Shown here one piece after another: positions 56,775-63,881 of a stretch of DNA of 64,000 nucleotides. Position numbers and translations under genes: made by a program. Under the pieces are notes generated by a model. The model searched no databases. It saw nothing but the letters and a program-made list of their open reading frames with translations, and was not told where the DNA came from. Within the stretch, counting starts at the first letter, position 1, and every line of letters begins with the position of its first letter. The stretch is taken from the NCBI RefSeq assembly GCF_009857915.1, contig NZ_WWCM01000007.1, positions 186,001 through 250,000 on the forward strand, given 5' to 3'. The stretch comes from Duganella qianjiadongensis (GTDB taxonomy: Bacteria; Pseudomonadota; Gammaproteobacteria; Burkholderiales; Burkholderiaceae_D).

Positions 56775-56798
56775 AGTTAAATTCATATGATTTTGACT
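56775..56798. promoter_or_regulatory. Operator palindrome between XRE gene and divergent mini repeat gene
   Basis: A 24-bp dyad with 10 of 12 pairs matching and core TTAAATTCATATGATTTTGA, related to the perfect sites at 49457 and 50447. It lies between the XRE start (56760) and the divergent gene at 56870, so it could control both. The two mismatches could tune autoregulation. Confidence 0.7.
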
Positions 56799-56869
56799 GA
56801 CGCAAGTGCATAGATCAACAATCAAAGTGCACGCTAGACTGAGGCTGTCTCAATCCCAGTGGAGTGATC

Positions 56870-57112
56870 ATGAAGCCCGATTTGAAGTGTGTCGTGGATA
56901 ACACTATCAAAAAGTGGATGAAGAACGGGCTGCTTCATCGTGAAGATGGACCAGCGGTGATTCGTGGAAGTGGTGAAAGCCGAATTGAAGAATTTTGGTT
57001 TGAAGGATGTTTAGTGTCTTCTGCTATGTTGGAGCTTCATAAAACTCTAACGTCTGAGATAGATGAAATTGTGAGAAATCGAAGGATTGTCATATTAAAA
57101 ACACTCTTTTGA
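56870..57112 (+). CDS. Single-repeat HREDGPA mini protein
   Basis: An 80-residue protein with one repeat (NGLLHREDGPAVIRGSG) flanked by unrelated sequence and a helical C-terminus. GGAG five bases upstream supports 56870 over GTG 56864. It is divergent from the XRE gene and shares its operator region, which may place one repeat protein under the same control as the nuclease. It lacks the RGKI tail. Confidence 0.65.
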   Translation: MKPDLKCVVDNTIKKWMKNGLLHREDGPAVIRGSGESRIEEFWFEGCLVSSAMLELHKTLTSEIDEIVRNRRIVILKTLF

Positions 57113-57142
57113 GTGCTTTCAATATTTGGAAATACTTTGTAC

Positions 57143-57640
57143 TCAATAGGATAGAGTGACTGTCAAGCTGTCCGTGTATGTGTCTGGTATTAAGTATTGA
57201 TTTAGAGATAAAGAACCATAAACTGGTATCAATTGTGCGGCGCCATTTCCAGTGAAACCGAGTATAAGAGGTCCTTTTTCATCCATCCATCTTGTTGAAT
57301 ACCCGGAATCAGAATAGACCTGGTAAGAGAGTTTGTCTGTATTAGATGAATTGGCGCCTGTCATTGCTCTTGCTTTTGTGCTTGTTCCGCCAACACCTGC
57401 ACTGACCATGACATTGTAGGGAAGGCCGTTTGAGCACTTGGCTGTAATGGATGAGTTTGCGGTCACAGTACCGCTTGCAGCGGGGGTTACAGTTCCAAAT
57501 GACACGCTGTTTGCAGAAACCATACATGAAGAGCTTATGGTGGCAGATGATTGTAGGTTGGTTGTTATAGATCCAGATAAAGCCGAAGTGGATATACAAG
57601 ATGCAATCATAGCGATTGCGGTAATTTTATATTTATTCAT
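57143..57640 (-). CDS. Spore coat protein U domain secreted protein
   Basis: A 165-residue protein with a clean signal peptide (ending SALSGS), followed by the SCPU fold. Features are the early Cys in ISSSCMVSANSVSFGTV, TAKCSNGLPYNVMVSAG, LSYQVYSDSGY and the closing strand YTDSLTVTLSY. These domains are subunits of Csu-type pili or related surface proteins. No chaperone or usher gene is near, so it is an orphan. Its presence in a mobilizable element is unexpected. Confidence 0.8.
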   Translation of the reverse strand: MNKYKITAIAMIASCISTSALSGSITTNLQSSATISSSCMVSANSVSFGTVTPAASGTVTANSSITAKCSNGLPYNVMVSAGVGGTSTKARAMTGANSSNTDKLSYQVYSDSGYSTRWMDEKGPLILGFTGNGAAQLIPVYGSLSLNQYLIPDTYTDSLTVTLSY

Positions 57641-57710
57641 ATTGTTTCCATTTTATTATTGTTGCAATTTAATCGTAGTCGTTTCAATTGAAAAGTCAAT
57701 CTTGCATCGT

Positions 57711-58433
57711 TTAAGTAATTTTGTTCTTTGACTCTGCGTTGTCGCTTGAAGATATGTGTTTTTTATACATAGTCTTATTAATTGATTTTATTTTTCTCTC
57801 TAGCTTTCTCTTTTGTTTCCAGTCATTGAATTCGTCTTCGGTGAAAGAAATATCATTTAAAAACCATTCCTTACCGCCTTCTGCGGTTTCAACAGCGGGA
57901 CCATCTTCACGGTGCAGCCTTCCATTCTTGTAGTGATATATGTCGCCATCTTCGTCGTATTTGCCATTTTTATTCTGCTTGGCGGCAATTGTTTTTTCGA
58001 AGTTGTATAAATCTATGAACTTTCCACCTAAGCAGTATTGCTTGCATCCGATAGATGTAATGATTGCTGGACCGTTTTCTCGGTGTCTCTCACCGTTGAT
58101 ATACCATTCTTTGTTTCCATTGGAGGATTCAATAGCAGGGCCATTCTCACGATGACGCTTTCCATTTAGCCACCATTCTTTAGTGCCATTCGTATCCTCA
58201 ATAGCAGGGCCATCTTCTCTGTGATACTCGCCATATATCCACCACTCTTGTCTCCATTGATTGTCAATGGCTGGTCCATCTTCTCGATGTCTTAATCCAT
58301 TTAAGAACCATTCTTTACTGCCATTTAAATCTTCTACTGCCGGCCCATCTTCTCGGTGAAGCTTCCCATCTTTGTAGTATTTTGTTTTTTCTAGCGTTTC
58401 ATATTTTCCATTTTTTCTTTCTGAATTAAACAT
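57711..58433 (-). CDS. HREDGPA-repeat protein with two repeat blocks
   Basis: A 240-residue member, the longest in the window. Five units (residues 24-140, including two HRENGPA variants) are followed by an insert. A second cap and unit come next (NKNGKYDEDGDIYHYKNGRLHREDGPAV is split across 155-185), so it looks like a fusion of two array genes. A tail EDEFNDWKQKRKLERK follows, without RGKI. It stands alone on the minus strand behind a strong nested dyad. Confidence 0.78.
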   Translation of the reverse strand: MFNSERKNGKYETLEKTKYYKDGKLHREDGPAVEDLNGSKEWFLNGLRHREDGPAIDNQWRQEWWIYGEYHREDGPAIEDTNGTKEWWLNGKRHRENGPAIESSNGNKEWYINGERHRENGPAIITSIGCKQYCLGGKFIDLYNFEKTIAAKQNKNGKYDEDGDIYHYKNGRLHREDGPAVETAEGGKEWFLNDISFTEDEFNDWKQKRKLERKIKSINKTMYKKHISSSDNAESKNKIT

Positions 58434-58439
58434 ATTTTC

Positions 58440-58490
58440 TCCAATGCATTCAATATCTTATTAAATTGAAATAAGATGTCAAACATTGGA
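58440..58490. promoter_or_regulatory. Nested dyad upstream of the 57711-58433 gene
   Basis: TCCAATG (58440-58446) pairs with CATTGGA (58484-58490). Inside it ATCTTATT (58455-58462) pairs with AATAAGAT (58470-58477). It begins 6 bp before the start codon, so it could be an operator or a translation-blocking RNA structure. Confidence 0.5.
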
Positions 58491-58498
58491 TGCTAAAA

Positions 58499-58516
58499 AG
58501 TACCCGGTTGGGTACT
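58499..58516 (-). terminator. Terminator behind the decayed repeat gene
   Basis: AGTACCC and GGGTACT form a 7-bp stem with a GGTT loop; on the minus strand five T follow. It sits 23 bp beyond the stop of the C-terminal remnant at 58539. Confidence 0.7.
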
Positions 58517-58538
58517 CTGGTAGATTTAGAAGCCTGCG

Positions 58539-58601
58539 TTAGATTTTTATTCTTTTCTGTGTAGGTTTTGTACTAAAGTGGTTTGAAATTTCACTGGTTT
58601 T
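58539..58601 (-). pseudogene. Remnant of an HREDGPA-family gene (C-terminal tail only)
   Basis: After an in-frame TAG, the minus strand encodes 20 residues, KTSEISNHFSTKPTQKRIKI, then TAA. This matches the family tail (compare KKPTAKRLKI and KNIQKRSKI in the array). No repeat units or start codon remain. It marks the site of a former array gene lost by deletion. Confidence 0.6.
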
Positions 58602-58661
58602 CTATTAATAGTATGAAATTAAACCAAAATGGCAAGATGCTTATTGCTTAGGTTGAAATGA

Positions 58662-58685
58662 AAAAGCACCCCGTTGGGTGCTTTT
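58662..58685 (-). terminator. Terminator of the methyltransferase unit
   Basis: AAAAGCACCC and GGGTGCTTTT form a 10-bp stem with a 4-nt loop just past the stop of the 58689 gene, with T5 on the minus strand. Confidence 0.88.
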
Positions 58686-58688
58686 GTT

Positions 58689-59057
58689 TCATGCGAAAAG
58701 TGCTTCAAGTTTTCGCCGCTGTTTTCTATCCATGCAAGACATAAGCATTGGATAATTTCCTTCCACTGTCTTTCCGATTTCGTCATTCAATGCAGCAAAC
58801 TCTTCAGTGGTCATGAATTCAATTACTGCTTTTGATGTGTTGGGCATGCCCTTGAGTTGCATAGCTGCTTGAACCATAAAGTAGCTGTTGTAGGTGATGA
58901 GAAGCTCTTTGATCTGATTCTCTCGAATGGTAAGAAGCTTCCTGAAGGCGCCAATCATCATCTTGCCTTCCTTGGTCTTAGCGAAGCTGAAAATCCGATC
59001 ATTCATGCCGTTGATGCAGTATTGGAGACAGGTCATGTTTTGGGTGTTGTTAGCCAT
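58689..59057 (-). CDS. Unknown protein cotranscribed with the methyltransferase
   Basis: A 122-residue, mostly helical protein with no signal or membrane segment and no recognised motif. It starts 12 bp after the DNA methyltransferase stop and shares its terminator, so the two form an operon. It could be an accessory factor for the methyltransferase. A nuclease role is not supported by any visible motif. Confidence 0.68.
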   Translation of the reverse strand: MANNTQNMTCLQYCINGMNDRIFSFAKTKEGKMMIGAFRKLLTIRENQIKELLITYNSYFMVQAAMQLKGMPNTSKAVIEFMTTEEFAALNDEIGKTVEGNYPMLMSCMDRKQRRKLEALFA

Positions 59058-59069
59058 GTCTGTTCCTCC

Positions 59070-59981
59070 TTATGCTCGTTTGGATTGTTCAAAAAGTGCA
59101 AACACAATCTTCTCCACCTCGGTCAGAACCCTGGCACTTTTGCGACTGCTGGAGGTGTCTTCCTGGTCGGAATCCATGATTCGATCCAACTCGCGCACGA
59201 TGGCTGCTTCGTCGTCTGGGCTGTGGAAGGCGAACTCAAGCTGTTCAGCCTCGATCCTGGCCTTGGCCATCTCATAGAAACGGCTGTCCTTCTCAAAGCC
59301 AATGGCATTCCTTGCATGCTGCTTCGCCACTACTAAGGTGGTGGCGGAGCCAGCAAAGGCATCCAAGACCACATCACCAGGCCTGGTGTGGTTGCGAATC
59401 AATGGCTCAATCATCCAGCGGTATTTTTCGGTAGGGTGCTGGGTGGTCTTCCTGCCAATGGGACCTTCGTAGAACTGCACCATGTCAGATTGAGCACCGA
59501 AATTGAAGGTGTATTGCTTCCCCTTGGTGAACCAGACTGCTTCTTCAATCGTGCTGCGGTAGTTGTTCTTGCGAATACTAGGAACAGGGTTCTTCTTCTT
59601 GAAGTAGATCTTGTTCTTGAAATTCAAGTCAAAGTCTTCTTCAAGGTAGTGGGCAATAAGGCCGGTGTATTTGCGATCCAAGAAGAGAATCAAGGAACCG
59701 TTGTCCTTCATCACTCGAACGAATTCAGCAATGAAGGGCTTCAACCATTGGTAGTAGTCGGAAATAGAGGCCCAGCTATCTTGGAATTCATCGCCCCAAG
59801 CCTGTTGGGTGCTGACGATCTGGCCCTTGGTCTTGGTGAGCTTGGCACTGTCTGCAATCCCATAAGGAGGATCGGTAAGTACCAAATCAACGAAGTTGCT
59901 AGGAACTGTGGCAAGACCAGCTTGACCATCAAGTTTAGAGAAAGAATTAATGCCAAAATATTTTTGTTTTGTATGGTCCAT
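59070..59981 (-). CDS. Orphan DNA methyltransferase (N4/N6, beta-type order)
   Basis: A 303-residue enzyme. Motif IV DPPYGIADS is near the N-terminus (about residue 37), and motif I DAFAGSATTLVVAKQHARNAIGFEKD lies near residue 210. This order is typical of beta-class adenine/cytosine-N4 methyltransferases. The target-recognition region lies between, with HPTEKYRWMIEPLI just before motif I. No restriction endonuclease gene is adjacent. Likely roles are protection of the element from host restriction or gene control. AGGAG precedes the start. Confidence 0.9.
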   Translation of the reverse strand: MDHTKQKYFGINSFSKLDGQAGLATVPSNFVDLVLTDPPYGIADSAKLTKTKGQIVSTQQAWGDEFQDSWASISDYYQWLKPFIAEFVRVMKDNGSLILFLDRKYTGLIAHYLEEDFDLNFKNKIYFKKKNPVPSIRKNNYRSTIEEAVWFTKGKQYTFNFGAQSDMVQFYEGPIGRKTTQHPTEKYRWMIEPLIRNHTRPGDVVLDAFAGSATTLVVAKQHARNAIGFEKDSRFYEMAKARIEAEQLEFAFHSPDDEAAIVRELDRIMDSDQEDTSSSRKSARVLTEVEKIVFALFEQSKRA

Positions 59982-60206
59982 GATGGACTCCTTTCAAGTG
60001 TGTTTTATTTAAATCATGTTTAATCCCTCCTTTTCAGTTGAATCATTTCGCCTGATAGGTGTTAAGTGGGTAGTCAATACATTTCGTCGCTGTATTTGAT
60101 TGAATTCATTTCGGTCATCAATCAACAAAACGAATTTTGCGCCTAACGAGAAGAAAGATCTATGAATGGGTTCTTGGTGGGACCAAGGAAAACGTAGGGT
60201 CGTAAA

Positions 60207-60226
60207 AAAGCACCCGAAGGTGCTTT
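60207..60226 (-). terminator. Terminator of the 60238 gene
   Basis: AAAGCACC and GGTGCTTT form an 8-bp stem with loop CGAA, followed by T6 on the minus strand, 11 bp beyond the stop. Confidence 0.88.
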
Positions 60227-60237
60227 ATGTTGTGAGG

Positions 60238-60777
60238 CTAGTATTTTGGTGAGCTTGCCTTGGTGTTTTTCTCAACCCACTTCTTGTGCTGCCACTCTGA
60301 AAATGAGATGGAATGGTTTTTCAGCTTCTCTTTTTCCTCTCTTTTGGTTTTGAAATATTCGTTATCGCAGCTCTCTTCTTCTTTGTTGAATGGGAATTTG
60401 AGATAGCAACCTGTCGTTGTCTCTATCAAGACAGTTCTTTTTTTCTTCATCTCTTCCTCTGGAAGTTTGGCTATCACATCAAAGATACGTGTCTGGATTT
60501 GGTCTTTCATTTCGTGAGAAAGCAAAGCAACACCTGGGCTGTGGTACTCGTCATAAACTGCCACCTCTGGATTCATGCTCGCTAATCCATAGATCAATTT
60601 ATCTAGCGCACACGCAAAACCAGCATTGCTCATTATTATTGAGCTTTGTGTGAATTCATATATTACTTGCGCAAGTAATTCTTCGTCATGTAGGCGATTT
60701 GTTAGTTTTCCAACGGCTAAGTCTGCTGATTGTTCGGCTTGTAGAAATTCTATTTTCAAGGCGTTTGATGTATTCAT
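60238..60777 (-). CDS. Unknown cytosolic protein
   Basis: A 179-residue protein, not recognised. The N-terminal 110 residues are helical with a short hydrophobic stretch (FACALDKLIYGLASM); the C-terminal third is highly charged (FKTKREEKEKLKNH). No signal peptide. It has its own terminator. The next gene upstream, at 60940, is divergent, and the 162-bp gap between them must hold both promoters. Confidence 0.65.
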   Translation of the reverse strand: MNTSNALKIEFLQAEQSADLAVGKLTNRLHDEELLAQVIYEFTQSSIIMSNAGFACALDKLIYGLASMNPEVAVYDEYHSPGVALLSHEMKDQIQTRIFDVIAKLPEEEMKKKRTVLIETTTGCYLKFPFNKEEESCDNEYFKTKREEKEKLKNHSISFSEWQHKKWVEKNTKASSPKY

Positions 60778-60939
60778 AATTTACTCCTGTTGCTAATATT
60801 TTAATTAATTCGTTGAATAAATCAATGATGGTTATTTATGGGTCATGAATGTCTTTTTTTCATCAGATCCGATAACCGAGTTGTATTGTTTTTGTTTTTG
60901 ATCGTGCTAGATTGAAAATAAGATATAGGAGGTGCGTGT

Positions 60940-61521
60940 ATGAAAAATGGACGTTACCAAGAAGAAGGGATAGAGCTTTGGTACTTCAACGATCAACTAC
61001 ATCGTGAAGACGGTCCAGCTTGCACTGAACCTGATGGTTCAATGTCCTGGTATCTAAAAGGAAAGCTTCACCGTTTAGACGGCCCAGCGATTATCTGGGG
61101 TGACGGAAGCAAAGAATGGTGGGTTGATGGCAATAGACACCGTATAGGTGCTCCTGCCGTAGTCAACTATGACGGTAGCTGCCGTTGGTATCTAAACGGC
61201 GGATTGCACCGTGTTGGTGGGCCAGCCATTGAAGCCGCTAGTGGTGCCAGAGCTTGGTATCAGGACGGTCAGCTACACCGTGAAGACGGCCCTGCTGTTG
61301 AGGGTGCTGATGGCACACTAGAGTGGCATCGTCATGGAACACGTGTCCCTGATGAATACGAAAAGCCCAAACCTTTCAACGCCAAAAAGGTTGCGGATGT
61401 TAGAAGTGCTTACGATAAGCCGATCAAAGTTGTTGAAAATAGAATATTGGCAATCAGGAAGAAATTTCTTGAAGAAGGTGACAACTCAACAGGGATCAAG
61501 CCACTCAAACCGAAGTGGTAG
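60940..61521 (+). CDS. HREDGPA-repeat protein, divergent stand-alone copy
   Basis: A 193-residue member with five units. The middle ones are degenerate (HRLDGPA, HRIGAPA, HRVGGPA), so it is the most diverged copy. The cap MKNGRYQEEGIELWYFND matches array members 4 and 6. The C-terminal 55 residues are a different, basic helical segment (YDKPIKVVENRILAIRKKF) and replace the RGKI tail. AGGAGGT lies seven bases before the ATG. Its codons are richer in GC than the array copies. Confidence 0.8.
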   Translation: MKNGRYQEEGIELWYFNDQLHREDGPACTEPDGSMSWYLKGKLHRLDGPAIIWGDGSKEWWVDGNRHRIGAPAVVNYDGSCRWYLNGGLHRVGGPAIEAASGARAWYQDGQLHREDGPAVEGADGTLEWHRHGTRVPDEYEKPKPFNAKKVADVRSAYDKPIKVVENRILAIRKKFLEEGDNSTGIKPLKPKW

Positions 61522-61527
61522 TCATTT

Positions 61528-61884
61528 TTAGAGCCTATCCTTTAAACGGGTGGCAATCTTCTGCACGATCTCAACAATCATTGCTCTGTCGGCTTCTGGA
61601 AGTGTTTGCAAAATCTGTGCGATCAGCTCTGCCTGGTCGCCGGTTCTTGTGCTGCTGGCTATCAGTAGCTCATCGATTCCGCACTCGTAGACTTCCGCCA
61701 GTTCAGCCAAGCGTTGGACGGTGGGCATGGTGATAGCTCGTTCCATGCGGCTTACAGCCTCGGTTCCGATTTGAAGGGCTTCCCCAACCTGACTTTGGGT
61801 GAGTCCCTTCGCCTCTCGGCGTAGAGCCAATGTTCGTCCGATGCTCTTGAATAGTTCTGTGTGTTGTTTGCTCTCGGTAGGCAT
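61528..61884 (-). CDS. Second XRE-family regulator
   Basis: A 118-residue protein with a helix-turn-helix in ALRREAKGLTQSQVGEALQIGTEAVSRMERAITMPTVQRLAELAEVYEC and a helical C-terminus. The ATG at 61884 is preceded by GGAGA; the longer frame to 62094 covers its operator region and is rejected. Helix 3 (IGTEAVSRMERA) differs from the first XRE protein, so it probably reads a different operator, the TCAACCC motif upstream. It is divergent from the zinc-ribbon gene at 62059. Confidence 0.85.
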   Translation of the reverse strand: MPTESKQHTELFKSIGRTLALRREAKGLTQSQVGEALQIGTEAVSRMERAITMPTVQRLAELAEVYECGIDELLIASSTRTGDQAELIAQILQTLPEADRAMIVEIVQKIATRLKDRL

Positions 61885-61960
61885 GTTCTCTCCACGATTT
61901 CTTGACGACCCAAATAGTCGCCTGTCAACCCAAAAAGATGAACATGCGTTAGAGTTGTGT

Positions 61961-61984
61961 ATCAACCCGAAAGGTTGGGTTGAT
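61961..61984. promoter_or_regulatory. Operator of the second XRE regulator
   Basis: ATCAACCC-N8-GGGTTGAT is a perfect dyad. A further TCAACCC half-site lies at 61925-61931. Both are in the gap between the XRE start (61884) and the divergent gene at 62059. Confidence 0.6.
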
Positions 61985-62058
61985 GAAGGTGTATAGCTGG
62001 AACACCGATTCGTGGAGTCAGCCTTACACCCAACAACCTTTGAACATGAAAGGCAAAA

Positions 62059-62499
62059 ATGGGAAAGCAGTGTCCAAAATGTGGCAGTGACCACACACAG
62101 GCGGTCCGAGTAGTCGTTCAGTCAGGAACAACTATGAGCAGTGGTGTTGTCACCGGGGTTGGCCTGGGAACTGGAGGGATCGGGGTTGGTCTTGGTACCA
62201 CATCTGGCATTAGCAAGACCAGCTTGGCCGCTAAATTCAGCGAACCAGACAAGCCAACCATTGCACCAACTGTCGTACTTGGTCTTGCTGCCTTGGGAAC
62301 CTCACCGTGGCTGCAAGCACATGGGCCAGATGTTGGCTTTAGGTATGCATGCATGGGTGTCTGGGTTATCTTCCTCTTTATCTTGCGCAAGGACTGGAAA
62401 GATTGGAAGGCATACAGGGAATACCACAAGATTTGGGAGCCGCTTTACAGCAAAGGATTTCATTGCAATAAATGCGGTTTTGCCTTTGTTCCAAAATAA
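62059..62499 (+). CDS. Zinc-ribbon membrane protein of unknown function
   Basis: A 146-residue protein. A CPKCGSDHT zinc half-ribbon at the start is completed by CNKCGFAFVPK at the end. Between them are a Gly-rich segment and one or two membrane stretches (about residues 68-82 and 96-110: YACMGVWVIFLFIL). The two CxxC pairs on either side of a membrane hairpin suggest both ends lie in the cytosol. AAAGG precedes the start. Control by the divergent XRE gene is likely. Confidence 0.7.
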   Translation: MGKQCPKCGSDHTQAVRVVVQSGTTMSSGVVTGVGLGTGGIGVGLGTTSGISKTSLAAKFSEPDKPTIAPTVVLGLAALGTSPWLQAHGPDVGFRYACMGVWVIFLFILRKDWKDWKAYREYHKIWEPLYSKGFHCNKCGFAFVPK

Positions 62500-62524
62500 A
62501 GGAAATTCACAGATTGATTAAAAG

Positions 62525-62546
62525 GCACCTTCGGGTGCTTTTTTGT
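62525..62546 (+). terminator. Terminator of the zinc-ribbon gene
   Basis: GCACC and GGTGC around a TTCG loop, extended by A-T pairs, followed by T7-8 on the plus strand. Confidence 0.85.
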
Positions 62547-62740
62547 TTTCGCCAATTTTTACCTCTATTGAGGTTCTTCCTGCGGAATCAAATATTTGGA
62601 ATAATTCCCTATCGGGAAACTAAATTTTCTTGATGAATCCTTCGGAATTTCTGTTGCCCATCACCCCGATGGATGGGGGTAACTATCTGATATACACCGT
62701 AATGGCACAAGAAAACTAGTTATGTAGATATTTAATCCTT

Positions 62741-63721
62741 CTAGACAAGAAGTCTTATCCAGTTCCAAGTTGCCTCTCTGTGTTTGCGAAAAGTGCTTCC
62801 TGCCAAGCCACATTTTTCTAAATTTCCAGGTGTCACCTCAAGCCCTCTTTTTTTACAAGCATGGATTGCGACTTTGATCTTGTCGTCCACAGCTTCAGTG
62901 CGATTAATGTTTGTATAGGCAGCACCAAGAGACTGTCTTTCATTTAGTGGCATATCAACGGGAAGTTCAAGAACACCCCTGTTCTTCTGTGTGCCAATAC
63001 TGTTCTTGTGCTTCCAAGTCCATTTGCCTACTGATTTGGCCGTGGATAGAATTTCTTTCGCAGGAAGAACACCGCTTAGGTGATCTGTGAAGTGTTCGTT
63101 GATGGAGAGTGCCTTGGAGTCCACCGCAGCTTGGAATACCACAAGGGAATTATGATTTCTGACTTCTGCATAGGCCCAGTGTCTGAGGGTGTCAAACAAG
63201 GTGGTGTTCCGGCCAATCCCTGAGTCGTACAAGGCCAGCTTGCGTTTGTTTGCCCTGAGATCAAGCCCATACTCTTGAAAGTCATCAAGGTCGTAGTTGA
63301 CCTGGTGGCAGATTCTGCGCCAACTGGGATGAGTTGGGTTCTTGACCAAGTGGCCGGTGAATCCAAGATCCGCACCCAGTAGGTTGGTCAGGGCAATATC
63401 TGTTGCCTCATAGAACTTCTGGGGGGCTCTGTGAGCTTCCTCTGTGTAGTAGACCGGAGTCCTCAGTTCATAGAGATAGTGGCAATGGGTGTTCTCTGGG
63501 TTGATGACAATGATTGAGGGCGGGGGTAGTCCTCGCTCATCCCATAGAAAGGCAGATCCTGGGGTGTCAATGTCCAAGGCAATGAACTTCTTGTAGAGCT
63601 GGTTCAGTTCTATATAGCGATAAGCAAGGGCCTTATCTCTTTTTCTGAATCTTGTGCCTTCATCCTTGAATTCAGCACTTCTCACTTTTTCTGGTAATGC
63701 CTTTATAAAACTTGTAAACAT
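62741..63721 (-). CDS. ColE2-type replication initiator with PriCT-like C-terminus
   Basis: A 326-residue plasmid-type Rep. The N-terminal 200 residues match the ColE2 replicase family: FIALDIDTPGSAFLW, SIIVINPENTHCHYLYELRTPV, and GADLGFTGHLVKNPTHPSWRR. A primase-C-terminal-like segment (NERQSLGAAYTNINRTEAVDDKIK) and a short helix-turn-helix-like end (LEKCGLAGSTFRKH) follow. Such proteins prime and initiate replication at their own origin, usually found just downstream of the gene. The element therefore may replicate when excised. Confidence 0.87.
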   Translation of the reverse strand: MFTSFIKALPEKVRSAEFKDEGTRFRKRDKALAYRYIELNQLYKKFIALDIDTPGSAFLWDERGLPPPSIIVINPENTHCHYLYELRTPVYYTEEAHRAPQKFYEATDIALTNLLGADLGFTGHLVKNPTHPSWRRICHQVNYDLDDFQEYGLDLRANKRKLALYDSGIGRNTTLFDTLRHWAYAEVRNHNSLVVFQAAVDSKALSINEHFTDHLSGVLPAKEILSTAKSVGKWTWKHKNSIGTQKNRGVLELPVDMPLNERQSLGAAYTNINRTEAVDDKIKVAIHACKKRGLEVTPGNLEKCGLAGSTFRKHREATWNWIRLLV

Positions 63722-63772
63722 AAAATATTCCTTGATTTCTTGCGAAATTCAGGAATTATGTTTTGGATAATA

Positions 63773-63881
63773 TTGACAATTGAGATTAAATACGTTTTAA
63801 TATTCTCATCAGGTCAAAGCTCCCCAGCTTCTTCATATTCCTGAATTTCTAAAATGCTCAAGTTTCCGCTTGGGCATTTTT
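63773..63881 (+). ncRNA. Probable antisense RNA controlling rep
   Basis: On the plus strand TTGACA (63773-63778), a 17-bp spacer and TTTAAT (63796-63801) form a good promoter. It is followed by a small AAGCT/AGCTT hairpin and an intrinsic terminator (AAATGCTCAAG / CTTGGGCATTT, then T5, 63852-63881). The RNA would be about 75 nt, complementary to the rep leader if the rep promoter lies beyond 63881 (a TTGACT at 63919-63924 on the minus strand is a candidate). ColE2 plasmids control Rep with such an RNA. Confidence 0.55.
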
